A stretch of DNA of 64,000 bases from Pseudoalteromonas sp049257235 (GCF_049257235.1 NZ_JBMMUF010000007.1:1-64000), one strand, 5' to 3'. Numbered from the stretch's first letter, positions 1-9,864 are shown. The notes: generated by a model not told the origin, from the letters alone. Translations and numbers: made by a program.

Positions 1-23
1 TTCAACTCATGGAGGAGAAGAGC

Positions 24-998
24 ATGGCAACACCGCGTAAGAATCAAATCAGCCTATCTGATACCCCCTACTATCACTGCATATCTCGCTGTGTACGTCG
101 TGCATTCTTGTGCGGATACGATGCATTGACTGGGCGCTCTTATGAGCATCGTCGTGGGTGGGTTGAAGCGAAATTACTCTCCCTCGGGCGTATCTTCTTT
201 ATTGATGTCTGTGCGTATGCCGTGATGAGCAATCACACCCATCTTGTATTGTTCGTTAATAGCAAAAAAGCATTGCGTTTAAACGACAAAGCGGTGTTGT
301 TACGTTGGCATAAGCTCTTTAAAAGTTCATTGTTGTGCCAACGCTTTTTAATGGGTGAATTACTCAGTAAAGCAGAGTTATCGGTTGTGCAAACACGCAT
401 CGCTGTGTATCGCGAGCGCTTAACCAGTATCAGTTGGTTTATGCGGGTGCTCAACGAGGATATTGCCCGACAAGCTAATAAAGAAGATAACTGCACTGGT
501 CACTTTTGGGAAGGTCGTTTTAAATCCCAGGCCCTGCTTGATGAAGCTGCGCTCGCTGCATGCTTAGCCTATGTTGATTTGAATCCCATTCGCGCGAAAA
601 TGGCTGAGGTGCCTGAAAAGTCAGAGTTTACCAGTGCCCAAATGCGTATTAAGGCAACCAAAGAAACAAAGCAACCGAAAAGCCTTCTGCGCTTTGCTGG
701 CAATCCGCGCAAGCATATGCCCAAAGGACTGCCATTTGAGCTCAGCACTTACCTCGAGCTTCTTGATTGGACAGGCCGCTGCATACGAGAAGATAAACGC
801 GGAGCTATTCCCGATGCAGCACGCCCTATATTGGAACGCCTCGATATCAGCCCTGATAACTGGCTTAAACTAACTACAAATCTGACCAAAGCTTTCAAAG
901 CAGCCATTGGCAAAGAGCGTGCTATCACCGACTACACCAACCATATGCATCGACAGCGACGAAGTTGCCTTAGTAATAGCCGAGCTTTGTTTTCTTAA
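24..998 (+). CDS. RAYT-like Y1 (IS200-type) transposase
   Basis: This is a single-strand DNA transposase of the HUH/Y1 superfamily, of the kind called REP-associated tyrosine transposase. Counting from ATG 24, the metal-binding HUH pair lies in NHTHLVL (H71, H73) and the likely catalytic tyrosine is Y183 in AYVDLNPIRA. The block FWEGRFKSQALLDE is typical of the Alteromonadales group of these proteins. An upstream in-frame ATG at 9 exists, but GGAGGAG at 11-17 sits 6 nt before ATG 24, so 24 is preferred. The protein is 324 aa, complete and apparently intact. It is followed by a hairpin and by an array of short repeats that may be its substrate, which is inference. Family assignment is strong; whether it is mobile or domesticated is unknown. 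Confidence 0.9.
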   Translation: MATPRKNQISLSDTPYYHCISRCVRRAFLCGYDALTGRSYEHRRGWVEAKLLSLGRIFFIDVCAYAVMSNHTHLVLFVNSKKALRLNDKAVLLRWHKLFKSSLLCQRFLMGELLSKAELSVVQTRIAVYRERLTSISWFMRVLNEDIARQANKEDNCTGHFWEGRFKSQALLDEAALAACLAYVDLNPIRAKMAEVPEKSEFTSAQMRIKATKETKQPKSLLRFAGNPRKHMPKGLPFELSTYLELLDWTGRCIREDKRGAIPDAARPILERLDISPDNWLKLTTNLTKAFKAAIGKERAITDYTNHMHRQRRSCLSNSRALFS

Positions 999-1062
999 CT
1001 CGCAGAACACAGCAGATTTGATAAAGAGCCTCCTCTTTGACCTACCTATGTCTGAAATTCGT

Positions 1063-1090
1063 AAAAACCGATATTTCAGGTGGTTTTTCC
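1063..1090 (+). terminator. hairpin with T-run after the transposase gene
   Basis: AAAAACC (1063-1069) pairs with GGTTTTT (1082-1088). An overlapping alternative stem pairs CTGAAAT (1052-1058) with ATTTCAG (1073-1079). It lies about 65 nt past the transposase stop. It may be a weak terminator or part of the repeat-bearing element. Confidence 0.35.
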
Positions 1091-1153
1091 GTTTGCGCTA
1101 ATCACACTGAGTACAAAAACACACGCTTTTACCAGCAAACCATAGAGAAAAGT

Positions 1154-1429
1154 TATGAACTCTTCTTCCTTTTTAAGGTGGCTGTCTTGTTTAGTTTATT
1201 TTTGTTTTTTAGAGTGGGTGTCTTGTTTAGTTATCCTTTTTTGTTTTTTAGAGTGGGTGTCTTGTTTAGTTACGTTTAGAGTGGGTGTCTTGTTTAGTTA
1301 CGTCCCAGCGACGCTGAGAAAAACGTCATGAACTTTTCTTCTTTTTTAAGATGGCTGTCTTGTTTAGTTGTTTAGTTACGTCTCATTATGAACTCTTCTT
1401 CTTTTTTAACGTGGCTGTCTTGTTTAGTC
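1154..1429. repeat. array of six 19-bp repeats, three within 42-bp units
   Basis: The core GTGGSTGTCTTGTTTAGTT occurs at 1178-1196, 1214-1232, 1253-1271, 1281-1299, 1351-1369 (first base A) and 1411-1429 (last base C). Three copies (1, 5 and 6) are preceded by a shared ~23-bp leader (ATGAACTCTTCTTC then T-rich), giving ~42-bp units. Copy starts are 36, 39, 28, 70 and 60 bp apart, so this is not a clean tandem or CRISPR-like array. A perfect small hairpin CAGCG-A-CGCTG lies at 1306-1316. The last copy overlaps the 3' end of the neighbouring minus-strand gene and supplies its final codon and stop. Confidence 0.9.
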
Positions 1430-2362
1430 ATTCATTGCTCTTTTTTTTAACCTCCCCTTCATTTTTTCTATTATTTCTTGCTTTGATATCAAAGTATTTT
1501 TCAATCTATCAAAGGCTTCTTCTGACAACCCATTAATGCGATATAAGGCTTTAGCCTTTTCATATTTTCCAGTTCCCATTAGCTGTTCAACACAAGTATT
1601 TAGGATCACACTTTCAACATTAGCGTTACCTTTGGATGCCCCTCTAATGAACTTCACGTAATGCTCTGCACTTATTGACTCACAAAAATTCCTATTCAGA
1701 TCAAAGATAAAATCTATATCGACCCGATCTAACTGCTTAATTGCATTCAACACAGAGGAGAAGTTACCTATGTAATATAATTTCAGAATATGGTTTTTTG
1801 TATTAGTTCCTAACGACCCGTATATAATAACGCTATTTTTTTTGATATTAGGCGGCTTCTTTTTATCCAATTCATTGATGAATTTTTCAAAATCAACTAA
1901 CTCTTTTTTCTCACCTCTAAGTAGCATTTTTAAATAACTCTGCATTTTTTTATTAGCATGAGGTAATAAAATTTCCATCAAATGCATATCTGCATGGCTA
2001 ATTGCCCACTCAAAACAGTCTATCGAGTCAGGATAATCAAACTCTAGTTCATATCCCTTATTTAGTAAAACCTTGATTTTTTCGTAGTTTTTAATCTGAC
2101 ATATACCCTGAGCATACGGCACATTGGTATTATAGTCCCCCTCTAGCTCATCATAAGCATTCAAAATTTGCTCATTTAGTTTATCAGTGTATAAAAAGTA
2201 ATGAGCAATTAAGGGTAAATTATCTATATATAGTTTTGAAGCTTCAATTTGCTTTTCTTTTGCATCAGCTAGCATATTAATATAAATAACATCCTTGTTT
2301 GATGCATAAGAGGTGTCGCATAAAACTAATATGCTAATGTAAATAAAAACTAATACTCTCAC
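1424..2362 (-). CDS. exported protein of unknown family; candidate immunity protein
   Basis: I do not recognise the family. The 312-aa product starts at GTG 2362 with a signal-peptide-like segment (MRVLVFIYISILVLC then DTSYA), so it is probably periplasmic. The body is charged and helical. Residues ~95-135 (KIKVLLNKG, HADMHLMEILLPHA) loosely resemble ankyrin-type helical repeats. Its start overlaps the stop of the upstream RHS gene by 4 nt (GTGA), implying translational coupling. It is clearly more AT-rich than the RHS core. A small gene tightly coupled behind a polymorphic RHS toxin is the usual place for an immunity gene, which is the basis for the suggestion. Its last residue and stop lie in a copy of the short repeat, so the C-terminus may have been altered by an insertion. 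Confidence 0.7.
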   Translation of the reverse strand: MRVLVFIYISILVLCDTSYASNKDVIYINMLADAKEKQIEASKLYIDNLPLIAHYFLYTDKLNEQILNAYDELEGDYNTNVPYAQGICQIKNYEKIKVLLNKGYELEFDYPDSIDCFEWAISHADMHLMEILLPHANKKMQSYLKMLLRGEKKELVDFEKFINELDKKKPPNIKKNSVIIYGSLGTNTKNHILKLYYIGNFSSVLNAIKQLDRVDIDFIFDLNRNFCESISAEHYVKFIRGASKGNANVESVILNTCVEQLMGTGKYEKAKALYRINGLSEEAFDRLKNTLISKQEIIEKMKGRLKKRAMND

Positions 2363-5300
2363 TCAACACCACATCCCACAATCACCTCCTCACTAACTGA
2401 ACATGCAGCCGCAGCTTTATAATACGTCAAGGCAGCACTCACTAAAGTTGGAGCAAATCCGTTGGTAACATACCAGCCAACTCCCTGTACCCTTAAGCTC
2501 GGAAAATCGTTGACAGTTAATCCATTTTTCAAAGTGAACCTTGGTTTTGCACTTGACATAGCAATTGGAGTCCACACTTCTTTAGCTGCTTCAGTTAAAC
2601 ATATCTGCATTGCCGCACAGTTAACTTTCTTAGCTGAATCATCTCCCCAAAAAGCAATCTCTGATTGCCCACCTTCTCCCGGATATCTAGTCGCTATAGT
2701 ACCGTCATGATTATATATTAAATTACCATTTTCATCTCTGGCCGCTACCTGACTACCTAAATCTTCCATACGTCTTGTTCTAGGATTCCATTCATAATTT
2801 GACAACTGATTGACAATAAATTGGATAGCGCTAGTCACCGCACCGTTTGCAAATTTACCACCTGTTAGACGGGATACAGTGCCTCCAGCTATAGCTTGGA
2901 TAATCACTCGTCCGTACGAAGCTTGAGTCTGAATTTTTCCGACACCTTTCATAATACCTGCCGAAATAAATCCATGACCAAACTTACCTCCTTGAATATC
3001 AGACAGAACTCCGCCAGCGGTGGCATGTGCGGCCATTTGTACTCCCGTATTTTCAACTCCGTATGCTTTAAAACTTCCGCCAATAGCTCCGAACACGGCC
3101 CCGGAAAGTGCACCTGTCGCGGCCCCCTTTAGTGACCCCGTCGCGACAAAACCACCCGCAGCCCCGGCTATGGCACCGGACATGGCCCCAACAAAAATAC
3201 TTCCTGCCGTCGACAACATAGTCGCTGACGCACCAGCCATCGTAATTGTAGTTGTCATACCCGCGCTAATAGCCCATCCAGTTGCCCACTGTGCCGCCAA
3301 ACCAGCCGTAAAATAAGTAACAACCGCAGCTGCTATCACCCGCCAATACTTCTTCACAAACTTGCCAAGCGCCTTGAAAAAATACCCACTTGGATCGGTA
3401 TAGCTCAACGGATTATTCAAGACATACGAATAACGGTTATAGTTTTGACTATTCGTTGGTGCTTGAATATGTGGATCAGCCTGCAAAAACCTCCCCAAAG
3501 TTGGATCGTAGATCCGACCGTTCATATGAATTATCCCTAACCCCGAGATTTCCTTATGCCCCGTATATCCTTTGCTTTCTGCTGGGCTTTGCTGTTGCAA
3601 TAACGGCAGCAATAAACCACTGCTGTAGAAACGGTTTTGTTTGCCCCACGCATCATAGTTAATATGCTGCACTACGCCGCCACCGGCATCAGTGATGGTC
3701 ACCGCTGAGCCAAGGTGGTCTTTGTGCATGTATAACGTTTTGTTTTGGCTGGTATCGGTGCTGTCTATCACCACCGTATCACCCACATAGTACTTACGCT
3801 CGACATTCCCCGTTGGCAGGGTTAAACGCTCATATAAACCCTTTACATACAATGCCTCAGTACGCCCTTCACTGCGTTGGTCAATACGCTTATACAGGTT
3901 GCGGTTATGGTCATACCCAAACTCACTGTAAATAGTGCCTTTGGTGATGCGTGACGGTTTATCAAATGGGGTGTACACAAAACTACGGCTACCGTCTGAT
4001 TCGACGTTGCCACGGTTATCATATTCGAAGGTGTGCGTTTGTGTGCCCGATGCATTCTTAATCGCCTTCAGTGCGTATTTATCTGTCACATCTGTGTAGT
4101 GATACGTGCCCACACCTTGTTTGTAAGTGATGTTACCAAAGGCATCATACTTCATGTCTTGGGTCGCCGTAGCTCCCCCTGAGCAACTGGTTGTGCCCGC
4201 ATGCACCGTCGTGTTATCCAAGCGGTATAAGTTGTCGTAGGTGAATGACTCACAAAAATCCGAGCCGCTGCCGCCATAACCAAAGTTATGCGCACGTTGT
4301 GTCAGGTTACCCACCGCATCAAAGGTGTAATCAAGATTGTGAAGCATGGTGCTGCCGCGTGAGACCGACAGTACATCAATGCGCCCCGTCTCAGCTTGAT
4401 AGGTGCGTGTTTGGCGCACACCATTGGCGTAGTCCATCACTGTCGCTTGACCACGGGCATCGACATCCACTAGACGTTGATACACCTTGCCATAGTCACG
4501 GTGACCTTGTGTGGCATTGACCGTCGAAACGGGCATACCGATGGCATTATAGTTTTGCTTAGTCACAAATTGACCATCTGGGTAACGAGTGTAGTACGGA
4601 CGTAAATGATCATCGTAATACTGCTCGGTCACAAACTCTTCGCCGTCAATGGTGGTGGTGGTTCTAAATACCTGACCACTGGCTGTATATTGGTAGTGCT
4701 CAGCATAATTGGCATCAGCAAGCGCTCCGCAGCTACTGTAGCTTTGGTTTGCCCCTTTCTTGTAGACAACCGACAGCAGTGCCCCTTGATATTGGCTGCC
4801 CGTGTTGTCATACGCCCAACACGTGAGGCCATCAGCGTCCACACGCCCTGTTTTGCGCCCTGCACCATCATAATATAGGTGCGTCGTATGCCCATCGCTG
4901 TTTTGCTGCCACACCAACTGACCAAAGCCATTGTAGCTATACTGCCAGGTGCCTTTGGTGTCATCCGTCATCTTGGTTTTACGACCAAGGTGGTCATAGG
5001 TAATGGCGTTCACTTCAACACCATTGACCACGGATTTCACTAATTCATTATTGGCACTGTAGTGCATCGCTGTAGACGCAATCACCGCACCGGTGTTGTC
5101 CAACGATTCGGATAACACCACCTGCCCCGTGAAGTCGCGGGTAACACGGCGCATTTGCGCCCATTCACTGCTGGTATCATTGGCTTGCTCGTCGTAATGC
5201 ACCGTAACAAGGCCTTGGCGTGACGTAGTCACATCACCCGTAGGGCGTGATTCTTTGATAACCCGACCAATGCGGTCGTAAAATAACTCCGTTACATGGC

Positions 5301-6819
5301 TACTGCCTGCACCAAAACCCGGCTCAGATACCGTTTTGGCACGCCCTTGCTCGTCGTACGTTTTATCAATCACGGTCCAGGTGTTTTTAAAGTTTTGCAC
5401 TTGGCTGCGCACTTCACGACCAAAGCGGTCGATGAATACCTGCTTCTCAGGCACACCTGAGGCCACCTGCGTGGTGCGAATAAAGGCCCCTGCTGGGCAT
5501 GCACCAGCCAAGTTACTGCAGTATTGTGTATACGTTCGGCTTTGTAGCGTAATCGGGCTACTCCCCGCTTGCGACGTTTTTAGCCCCGGCTTGTCGAAAT
5601 CACCAAATTGGGTGGTGCTGTAGTTGCCGTTAGTGTCCGATGTAGTCAACGACTTAATACGCCCTTTGGGCTCTGACGAGGAATGGTTGTACACATAGGT
5701 GGTGGTGATGTTATCTGCACCAGTTTTGCTCTTGACATAACGACCGCCCGCGTAGTACTGCACACTACTCACCCGCTCATTGCTGGCACTGTTGGTGGCA
5801 TCTGCCGCACGGAAGGTCTCTGCGGTTTTATTGCCCCACTGGTCATAACCATAGGTGGTAGTGCCAAGCTCAGTGACGCTAGTGTTCAGCATTAAATCAC
5901 TGTTATAGGTAAACGATGACGTGCGCACAATGTCACCCGCCACACCATTGACGGGGGCTTTTATGCCATTTTTGGTTAAGCGCTTGGTGACCGTAGTTTT
6001 GCTTAAACGACCCAGCTTTTTATGAGTCGTGCTGCTACCGTACACGTTGCTGGTATGGGTGTAATGTGTGTTGGCTGTGCTTGTACTTCCATCATCCATC
6101 ACAACCGTCACCCCAGTCACATTACCATAGCTATCCTGCGCATTGGTCGTGGTGGTACGACTCAGTAATGTGCTCGATGATAAGTCGTCACTTAAGCTGT
6201 ATTGATGCTCTTCAGAGCGTTGTAGATACACACTCACACCACCGTTGGCTGAGCCCTGCTCGCTCCACGTGTTGGTCGCTTTGCTTATCACCGGCGCGCC
6301 ATCTTTGGCACCCAACGTTTGTGTGGTCCATTTCGGCATCCCCGTGTACGGGAAACGTTGGTTATACACCGTCTCTGTGGTGATGCAGTTATCGTAGTTG
6401 GTGTATTCCACCAGAACCTTCCTGAAAAGGTCATTCCCCTCACTATCTTTACCCATGTACTGAGATACGTACTCTCGGGTTTGTGTACACGTTTGCGGGT
6501 CGATAGTGCGCAACACTTCAAAACCTAAATTACCATGGCCCTTTTTATGCATTAACAAGCCGCCATACTGGTAAATCACCGACACCGCCGTATCACTATT
6601 AATGTCACTGTCAACACGGTTCACCACAAAATAACCTGTTTTGGGGGCTATATAGTCGTTATTAACAACTTCGCCATCCCAACGGGCACTGGAATCTATG
6701 TTTAGGTAGGTTTTTACAACGTTTTGGCGGAAATTATTATACCTCGCGGTAATGCCCGAATAATGAATGCTATTGACCACGTCATGACCATTATTTGAGG
6801 ATGAAATCACATCCAACAA
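2359..6819 (-). CDS. RHS-repeat protein with polymorphic C-terminus (3' part of a split gene)
   Basis: This open frame holds many YD/RHS repeats (for example YDHLGRKTKM, YDGAGRKTGR, YDAFGNITYK). It ends its core with the RHS hallmark YDPTLGRFLQADP and NNPLSYTDPSGY near residue 1145. After that come ~340 variable residues: a Gly/Ala-rich hydrophobic stretch, then two pre-toxin motifs (AGGVLSDIQGGKFGHGF and GGTVSRLTGGKFANGAVTSA), then ~145 residues of unrecognised, Cys-containing C-terminal domain. The only in-frame start near the front is a TTG at 6819 without a Shine-Dalgarno. The four codons before it and a TGA join it in the same frame to the SpvB-like gene upstream. It is therefore most likely the 3' part of one ~2500-codon gene. 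Whether it is expressed depends on readthrough or reinitiation. Confidence 0.85.
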   Translation of the reverse strand: MLDVISSSNNGHDVVNSIHYSGITARYNNFRQNVVKTYLNIDSSARWDGEVVNNDYIAPKTGYFVVNRVDSDINSDTAVSVIYQYGGLLMHKKGHGNLGFEVLRTIDPQTCTQTREYVSQYMGKDSEGNDLFRKVLVEYTNYDNCITTETVYNQRFPYTGMPKWTTQTLGAKDGAPVISKATNTWSEQGSANGGVSVYLQRSEEHQYSLSDDLSSSTLLSRTTTTNAQDSYGNVTGVTVVMDDGSTSTANTHYTHTSNVYGSSTTHKKLGRLSKTTVTKRLTKNGIKAPVNGVAGDIVRTSSFTYNSDLMLNTSVTELGTTTYGYDQWGNKTAETFRAADATNSASNERVSSVQYYAGGRYVKSKTGADNITTTYVYNHSSSEPKGRIKSLTTSDTNGNYSTTQFGDFDKPGLKTSQAGSSPITLQSRTYTQYCSNLAGACPAGAFIRTTQVASGVPEKQVFIDRFGREVRSQVQNFKNTWTVIDKTYDEQGRAKTVSEPGFGAGSSHVTELFYDRIGRVIKESRPTGDVTTSRQGLVTVHYDEQANDTSSEWAQMRRVTRDFTGQVVLSESLDNTGAVIASTAMHYSANNELVKSVVNGVEVNAITYDHLGRKTKMTDDTKGTWQYSYNGFGQLVWQQNSDGHTTHLYYDGAGRKTGRVDADGLTCWAYDNTGSQYQGALLSVVYKKGANQSYSSCGALADANYAEHYQYTASGQVFRTTTTIDGEEFVTEQYYDDHLRPYYTRYPDGQFVTKQNYNAIGMPVSTVNATQGHRDYGKVYQRLVDVDARGQATVMDYANGVRQTRTYQAETGRIDVLSVSRGSTMLHNLDYTFDAVGNLTQRAHNFGYGGSGSDFCESFTYDNLYRLDNTTVHAGTTSCSGGATATQDMKYDAFGNITYKQGVGTYHYTDVTDKYALKAIKNASGTQTHTFEYDNRGNVESDGSRSFVYTPFDKPSRITKGTIYSEFGYDHNRNLYKRIDQRSEGRTEALYVKGLYERLTLPTGNVERKYYVGDTVVIDSTDTSQNKTLYMHKDHLGSAVTITDAGGGVVQHINYDAWGKQNRFYSSGLLLPLLQQQSPAESKGYTGHKEISGLGIIHMNGRIYDPTLGRFLQADPHIQAPTNSQNYNRYSYVLNNPLSYTDPSGYFFKALGKFVKKYWRVIAAAVVTYFTAGLAAQWATGWAISAGMTTTITMAGASATMLSTAGSIFVGAMSGAIAGAAGGFVATGSLKGAATGALSGAVFGAIGGSFKAYGVENTGVQMAAHATAGGVLSDIQGGKFGHGFISAGIMKGVGKIQTQASYGRVIIQAIAGGTVSRLTGGKFANGAVTSAIQFIVNQLSNYEWNPRTRRMEDLGSQVAARDENGNLIYNHDGTIATRYPGEGGQSEIAFWGDDSAKKVNCAAMQICLTEAAKEVWTPIAMSSAKPRFTLKNGLTVNDFPSLRVQGVGWYVTNGFAPTLVSAALTYYKAAAACSVSEEVIVGCGVE

Positions 6820-6831
6820 CTGGCTGGGGTA

Positions 6832-9800
6832 TCATGACAAACGCACATTAACCTTGTCGGTATCCATACTAAAGAGATCTAACTTGCCATCACCATCGGC
6901 ATCACCAAATTGCATGCCTCGGTCTTTTTCGAAGGAATATGTGCCACGACGTTGAAATACTACCTTAGACGGGTTGCTCGGCAACGGCATGACCATATAC
7001 ATACTCCAGTCATCACCCGAATAACTGCTGGTTGCATCCGAAATGAGCAAATCAGAAATACCATCCCGTGATACATCCATGAAATAGGAGTTCTTTTCTT
7101 GGTCTTCACTAAACGCGAGGGTGTATTCATACCCATTACTGTTACTCACAACGGCTGTTTGGGTATCTTCAAAACTAACGCCATTTGAAATGCGGTATTT
7201 GAGCGTCGACCCCGCACGCCACATGATGTCCGTTAAACCATCGCCGTTAAGGTCTACGGCGCGAGGCTTAGTGATGGAATAATAGGAGAGCTTATCTGCT
7301 GGTTGAGACCAATCTTTACCTGAATATAATAGCCACTCTGCATAAATATCTTCCCAGATGCAGCTATTAATGGCTTGGGTCGTGACGCCACCATCATTGA
7401 GGCCTCCTGCCCCCTTGGATTTGCCTTGTTTGTTGCCTTTGGTGTCACTTTGAAATGTGTCGTTTTGCGTCGTATCGCTTTGGACTGATGGGTCTGTACT
7501 GAACGGTTCCATTCCGCCGTCGTCGCACGTTCGTCCCTGGGATTTCACTGCAAACAGCAAATCCGTAATACCGTCACCATCAAAATCAAGTACGGTCGCA
7601 TTTTTTGCTTCAGCTGTTTTCTCATGCAACCCGTTCGAGCTCGAGATACTATGTAGCACTCGGTCATATCGATACATTGCAGCACCTGAAATCGGCACGC
7701 TGAATAGTAATTGCGACGGAGCGAAATAGCCGTCTTTTATGTTTTTATAATAATAAAACGCCGGACCGCTATCGGTTGTGTGGTACACAATGTCTTGCAA
7801 ACCATCACCGTCAACATCGGCAACTTGCGCGCTAGTGGTTAAACCTTTTGCCACAATACCCAGATTAATTGCTTTTTTAGATGTTGTGACAACTTCACCT
7901 ATTCGCTCATCATATTCGCTACTTTTCTCTGGCACACTGGTTAACGCATACCAGTTTTTGGTGCTCGACTCTGCGACCAATAAGTCGAGGACACCATCAC
8001 CATTGTAATCGATGATTTGTGCATGCTGAGCTTTATCATCCAACGCCGTAATGCCTGTAATTACTTCGTTCGAATAGTAATGCGGACCATAGCTTACGCG
8101 CCAACCACTGTTAGGGTAGACGATGTCCGCATAGCCATCTCCGTTGAAGTCAAACACAAAGCCATTACCCACTTTTGAGTGTGAGGCCACTTTGCTATTT
8201 GTGCTTTGGAATGGTTTAAACGGATCGGTGACTGGCTGCTCCCAACACTGTATGCTTTTCGGAGTTGTATCTTCGACCGTACAATACTCCTCGGTATTGG
8301 TAGTGATGGGCGCTGATTTTTGCCACTCAAACGTCATCACCGCAGAGCACTCTTGACCATCACACTCTTGAATGCTCTCTAAGTAACTGCGCTCATCCAT
8401 GTAAGTCGATTCATAGTAGCCTAGCGTGTAATGACGATATTCTGCACCATCAATTGTGACATCGATGCTTCTGAGCATACTCGTCATTGCATACGGTGAA
8501 CCCGCTCGCCATCCTACGCGTGGTTTAGCGTGGTTTTTATCATCTGTTTCATTACCTTTCGTATACACAAACTTAATAACCGCGTAAGGGGTGGCATCAG
8601 CAACATATCTATTGCCCGTGTATTCAATCGACTCTATGCGGCTCTCACCAAGGTGGTCATCATACTTACTAAAATCAGAATAGCGGTACAGAATGTAATT
8701 GCCTTTGACATCCTCAATCGCTTTGAGTAACCACGCGTGGGCCGCATTGGCATTTGTTTTTGCTTTTAAAAAGGCGTCATTGTAACCCGTTTCATTTATG
8801 CCCAATGAGTTTTTAAACCCCGTCGCAAACGATTTACCAACTAAACTTGTACCGTTAAATTGGCTAACATCACCAAAGTAACGCACTTCGCCCGCTTTAT
8901 TCTCTACCGTAAAACCACGCAATGACCCACCATTATAGTGTGGTTTAACCGTAATAAAGCCATCAATGGCTGTGTGGTACTCCGCTGTCGTTGCCCAATA
9001 TTGTGCATCTTGGTGATTTTTATCAAAGTCATGGGGGGCATCAGTGGTGTCACTTAAAATCAAGCGTTGACCATTGATACACAGACGGTCATTAGTACTT
9101 AAATCAACCCCGCCTTGCTCATCGTCAAAGACAAAGGATTTACCACAGCGACTAATTGACTCCAAACCGCTGACATTCCAGCCTCGGCCCATAATGCCAT
9201 CACCGCCTAGTGAGTTGTACGACAGGGCTAGTTGCGGCTGCACCCCGGCAGTGCCTGGTGGCAATGTAATTGGCACATTGTAGGTCGCTGCACCTTGCTC
9301 ATTGACTCTAAATTCTGCGTTAATTGTACCAACATGCTCATCATTCAGGTTACTGGTTTTAGTTTGTAGCGGGCGCGTACCTTGTACATCACCTATCTCA
9401 ACATCCGTTGTTTGGGCATAGCCTGAACACGCAAGGTTGCCTTGGGTAAACGCTGACACATCACAGCCCTCCCCAGTCATACAAGCCGATACCTCAAATG
9501 AATACGTGCCCTGAGCAATGTAGTTATCAATAACAATTTGATTATTACTGGCTGCAACTTGCTCCGCACTTTGGCACTGCCATGCGCCATAGGAACCTGT
9601 CACCGCATCTTTAGTGCGAAAGTAAAATGCCTTACTGGCCCCAATATCCTCAACATTAATGTATAAGTCACCTTGAGTAGTGCTTGCACTATACGGGGCA
9701 TTACCACTAAGAGCTACCCGCGGCAAAGGCACTATCGTCGTAGTATCACCCGTACCAATCGGTAACCACACAGAGCCCGATTCTGACGCTAAAACAGATG

Positions 9801-9864
9801 AGGAAGCGGTTGCTGTAGAGAGTATTGTTGCGAACAATATACGAAGTGCACTAATCCTTTGCAT
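6832..9864 (-). CDS. SpvB/TcdB-type FG-GAP repeat protein (5' part of a split gene)
   Basis: A secreted 1010-aa protein with an N-terminal signal-like segment (MQRISALRILFATILSTATA). Around residues 185-245 is the SpvB-type signature (YNVPITLPPGTAGVQPQLAL, GRGWNVSGLESISRCGKSF). It then carries at least six FG-GAP/VCBS-like repeats with a DxNxDGxxD calcium-loop pattern: DFNGDGYADIVY, DYNGDGVLDLLV, DVDGDGLQDIVY, DFDGDGITDLLF, DLNGDGLTDIMW and DADGDGKLDLF. In related Tc/RHS toxins this half forms the beta-propeller and part of the cocoon, and it runs straight into the RHS repeats. Here it stops at TGA 6834-6832 right after VNVRLS, and the same frame continues YPSQLLDVISS. The stop therefore looks like a nonsense interruption rather than a natural end. 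Confidence 0.85.
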   Translation of the reverse strand: MQRISALRILFATILSTATASSSVLASESGSVWLPIGTGDTTTIVPLPRVALSGNAPYSASTTQGDLYINVEDIGASKAFYFRTKDAVTGSYGAWQCQSAEQVAASNNQIVIDNYIAQGTYSFEVSACMTGEGCDVSAFTQGNLACSGYAQTTDVEIGDVQGTRPLQTKTSNLNDEHVGTINAEFRVNEQGAATYNVPITLPPGTAGVQPQLALSYNSLGGDGIMGRGWNVSGLESISRCGKSFVFDDEQGGVDLSTNDRLCINGQRLILSDTTDAPHDFDKNHQDAQYWATTAEYHTAIDGFITVKPHYNGGSLRGFTVENKAGEVRYFGDVSQFNGTSLVGKSFATGFKNSLGINETGYNDAFLKAKTNANAAHAWLLKAIEDVKGNYILYRYSDFSKYDDHLGESRIESIEYTGNRYVADATPYAVIKFVYTKGNETDDKNHAKPRVGWRAGSPYAMTSMLRSIDVTIDGAEYRHYTLGYYESTYMDERSYLESIQECDGQECSAVMTFEWQKSAPITTNTEEYCTVEDTTPKSIQCWEQPVTDPFKPFQSTNSKVASHSKVGNGFVFDFNGDGYADIVYPNSGWRVSYGPHYYSNEVITGITALDDKAQHAQIIDYNGDGVLDLLVAESSTKNWYALTSVPEKSSEYDERIGEVVTTSKKAINLGIVAKGLTTSAQVADVDGDGLQDIVYHTTDSGPAFYYYKNIKDGYFAPSQLLFSVPISGAAMYRYDRVLHSISSSNGLHEKTAEAKNATVLDFDGDGITDLLFAVKSQGRTCDDGGMEPFSTDPSVQSDTTQNDTFQSDTKGNKQGKSKGAGGLNDGGVTTQAINSCIWEDIYAEWLLYSGKDWSQPADKLSYYSITKPRAVDLNGDGLTDIMWRAGSTLKYRISNGVSFEDTQTAVVSNSNGYEYTLAFSEDQEKNSYFMDVSRDGISDLLISDATSSYSGDDWSMYMVMPLPSNPSKVVFQRRGTYSFEKDRGMQFGDADGDGKLDLFSMDTDKVNVRLS

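Noticed and set aside
1154..1429. CRISPR array
   Set aside because: Repeats are only 19 bp, spacers are irregular (about 9-51 bp) and share sequence, and there are no cas genes.
6800..6840. Frameshift between the SpvB and RHS halves
   Set aside because: The two parts are in the same frame; only a stop codon interrupts, so no indel is needed.
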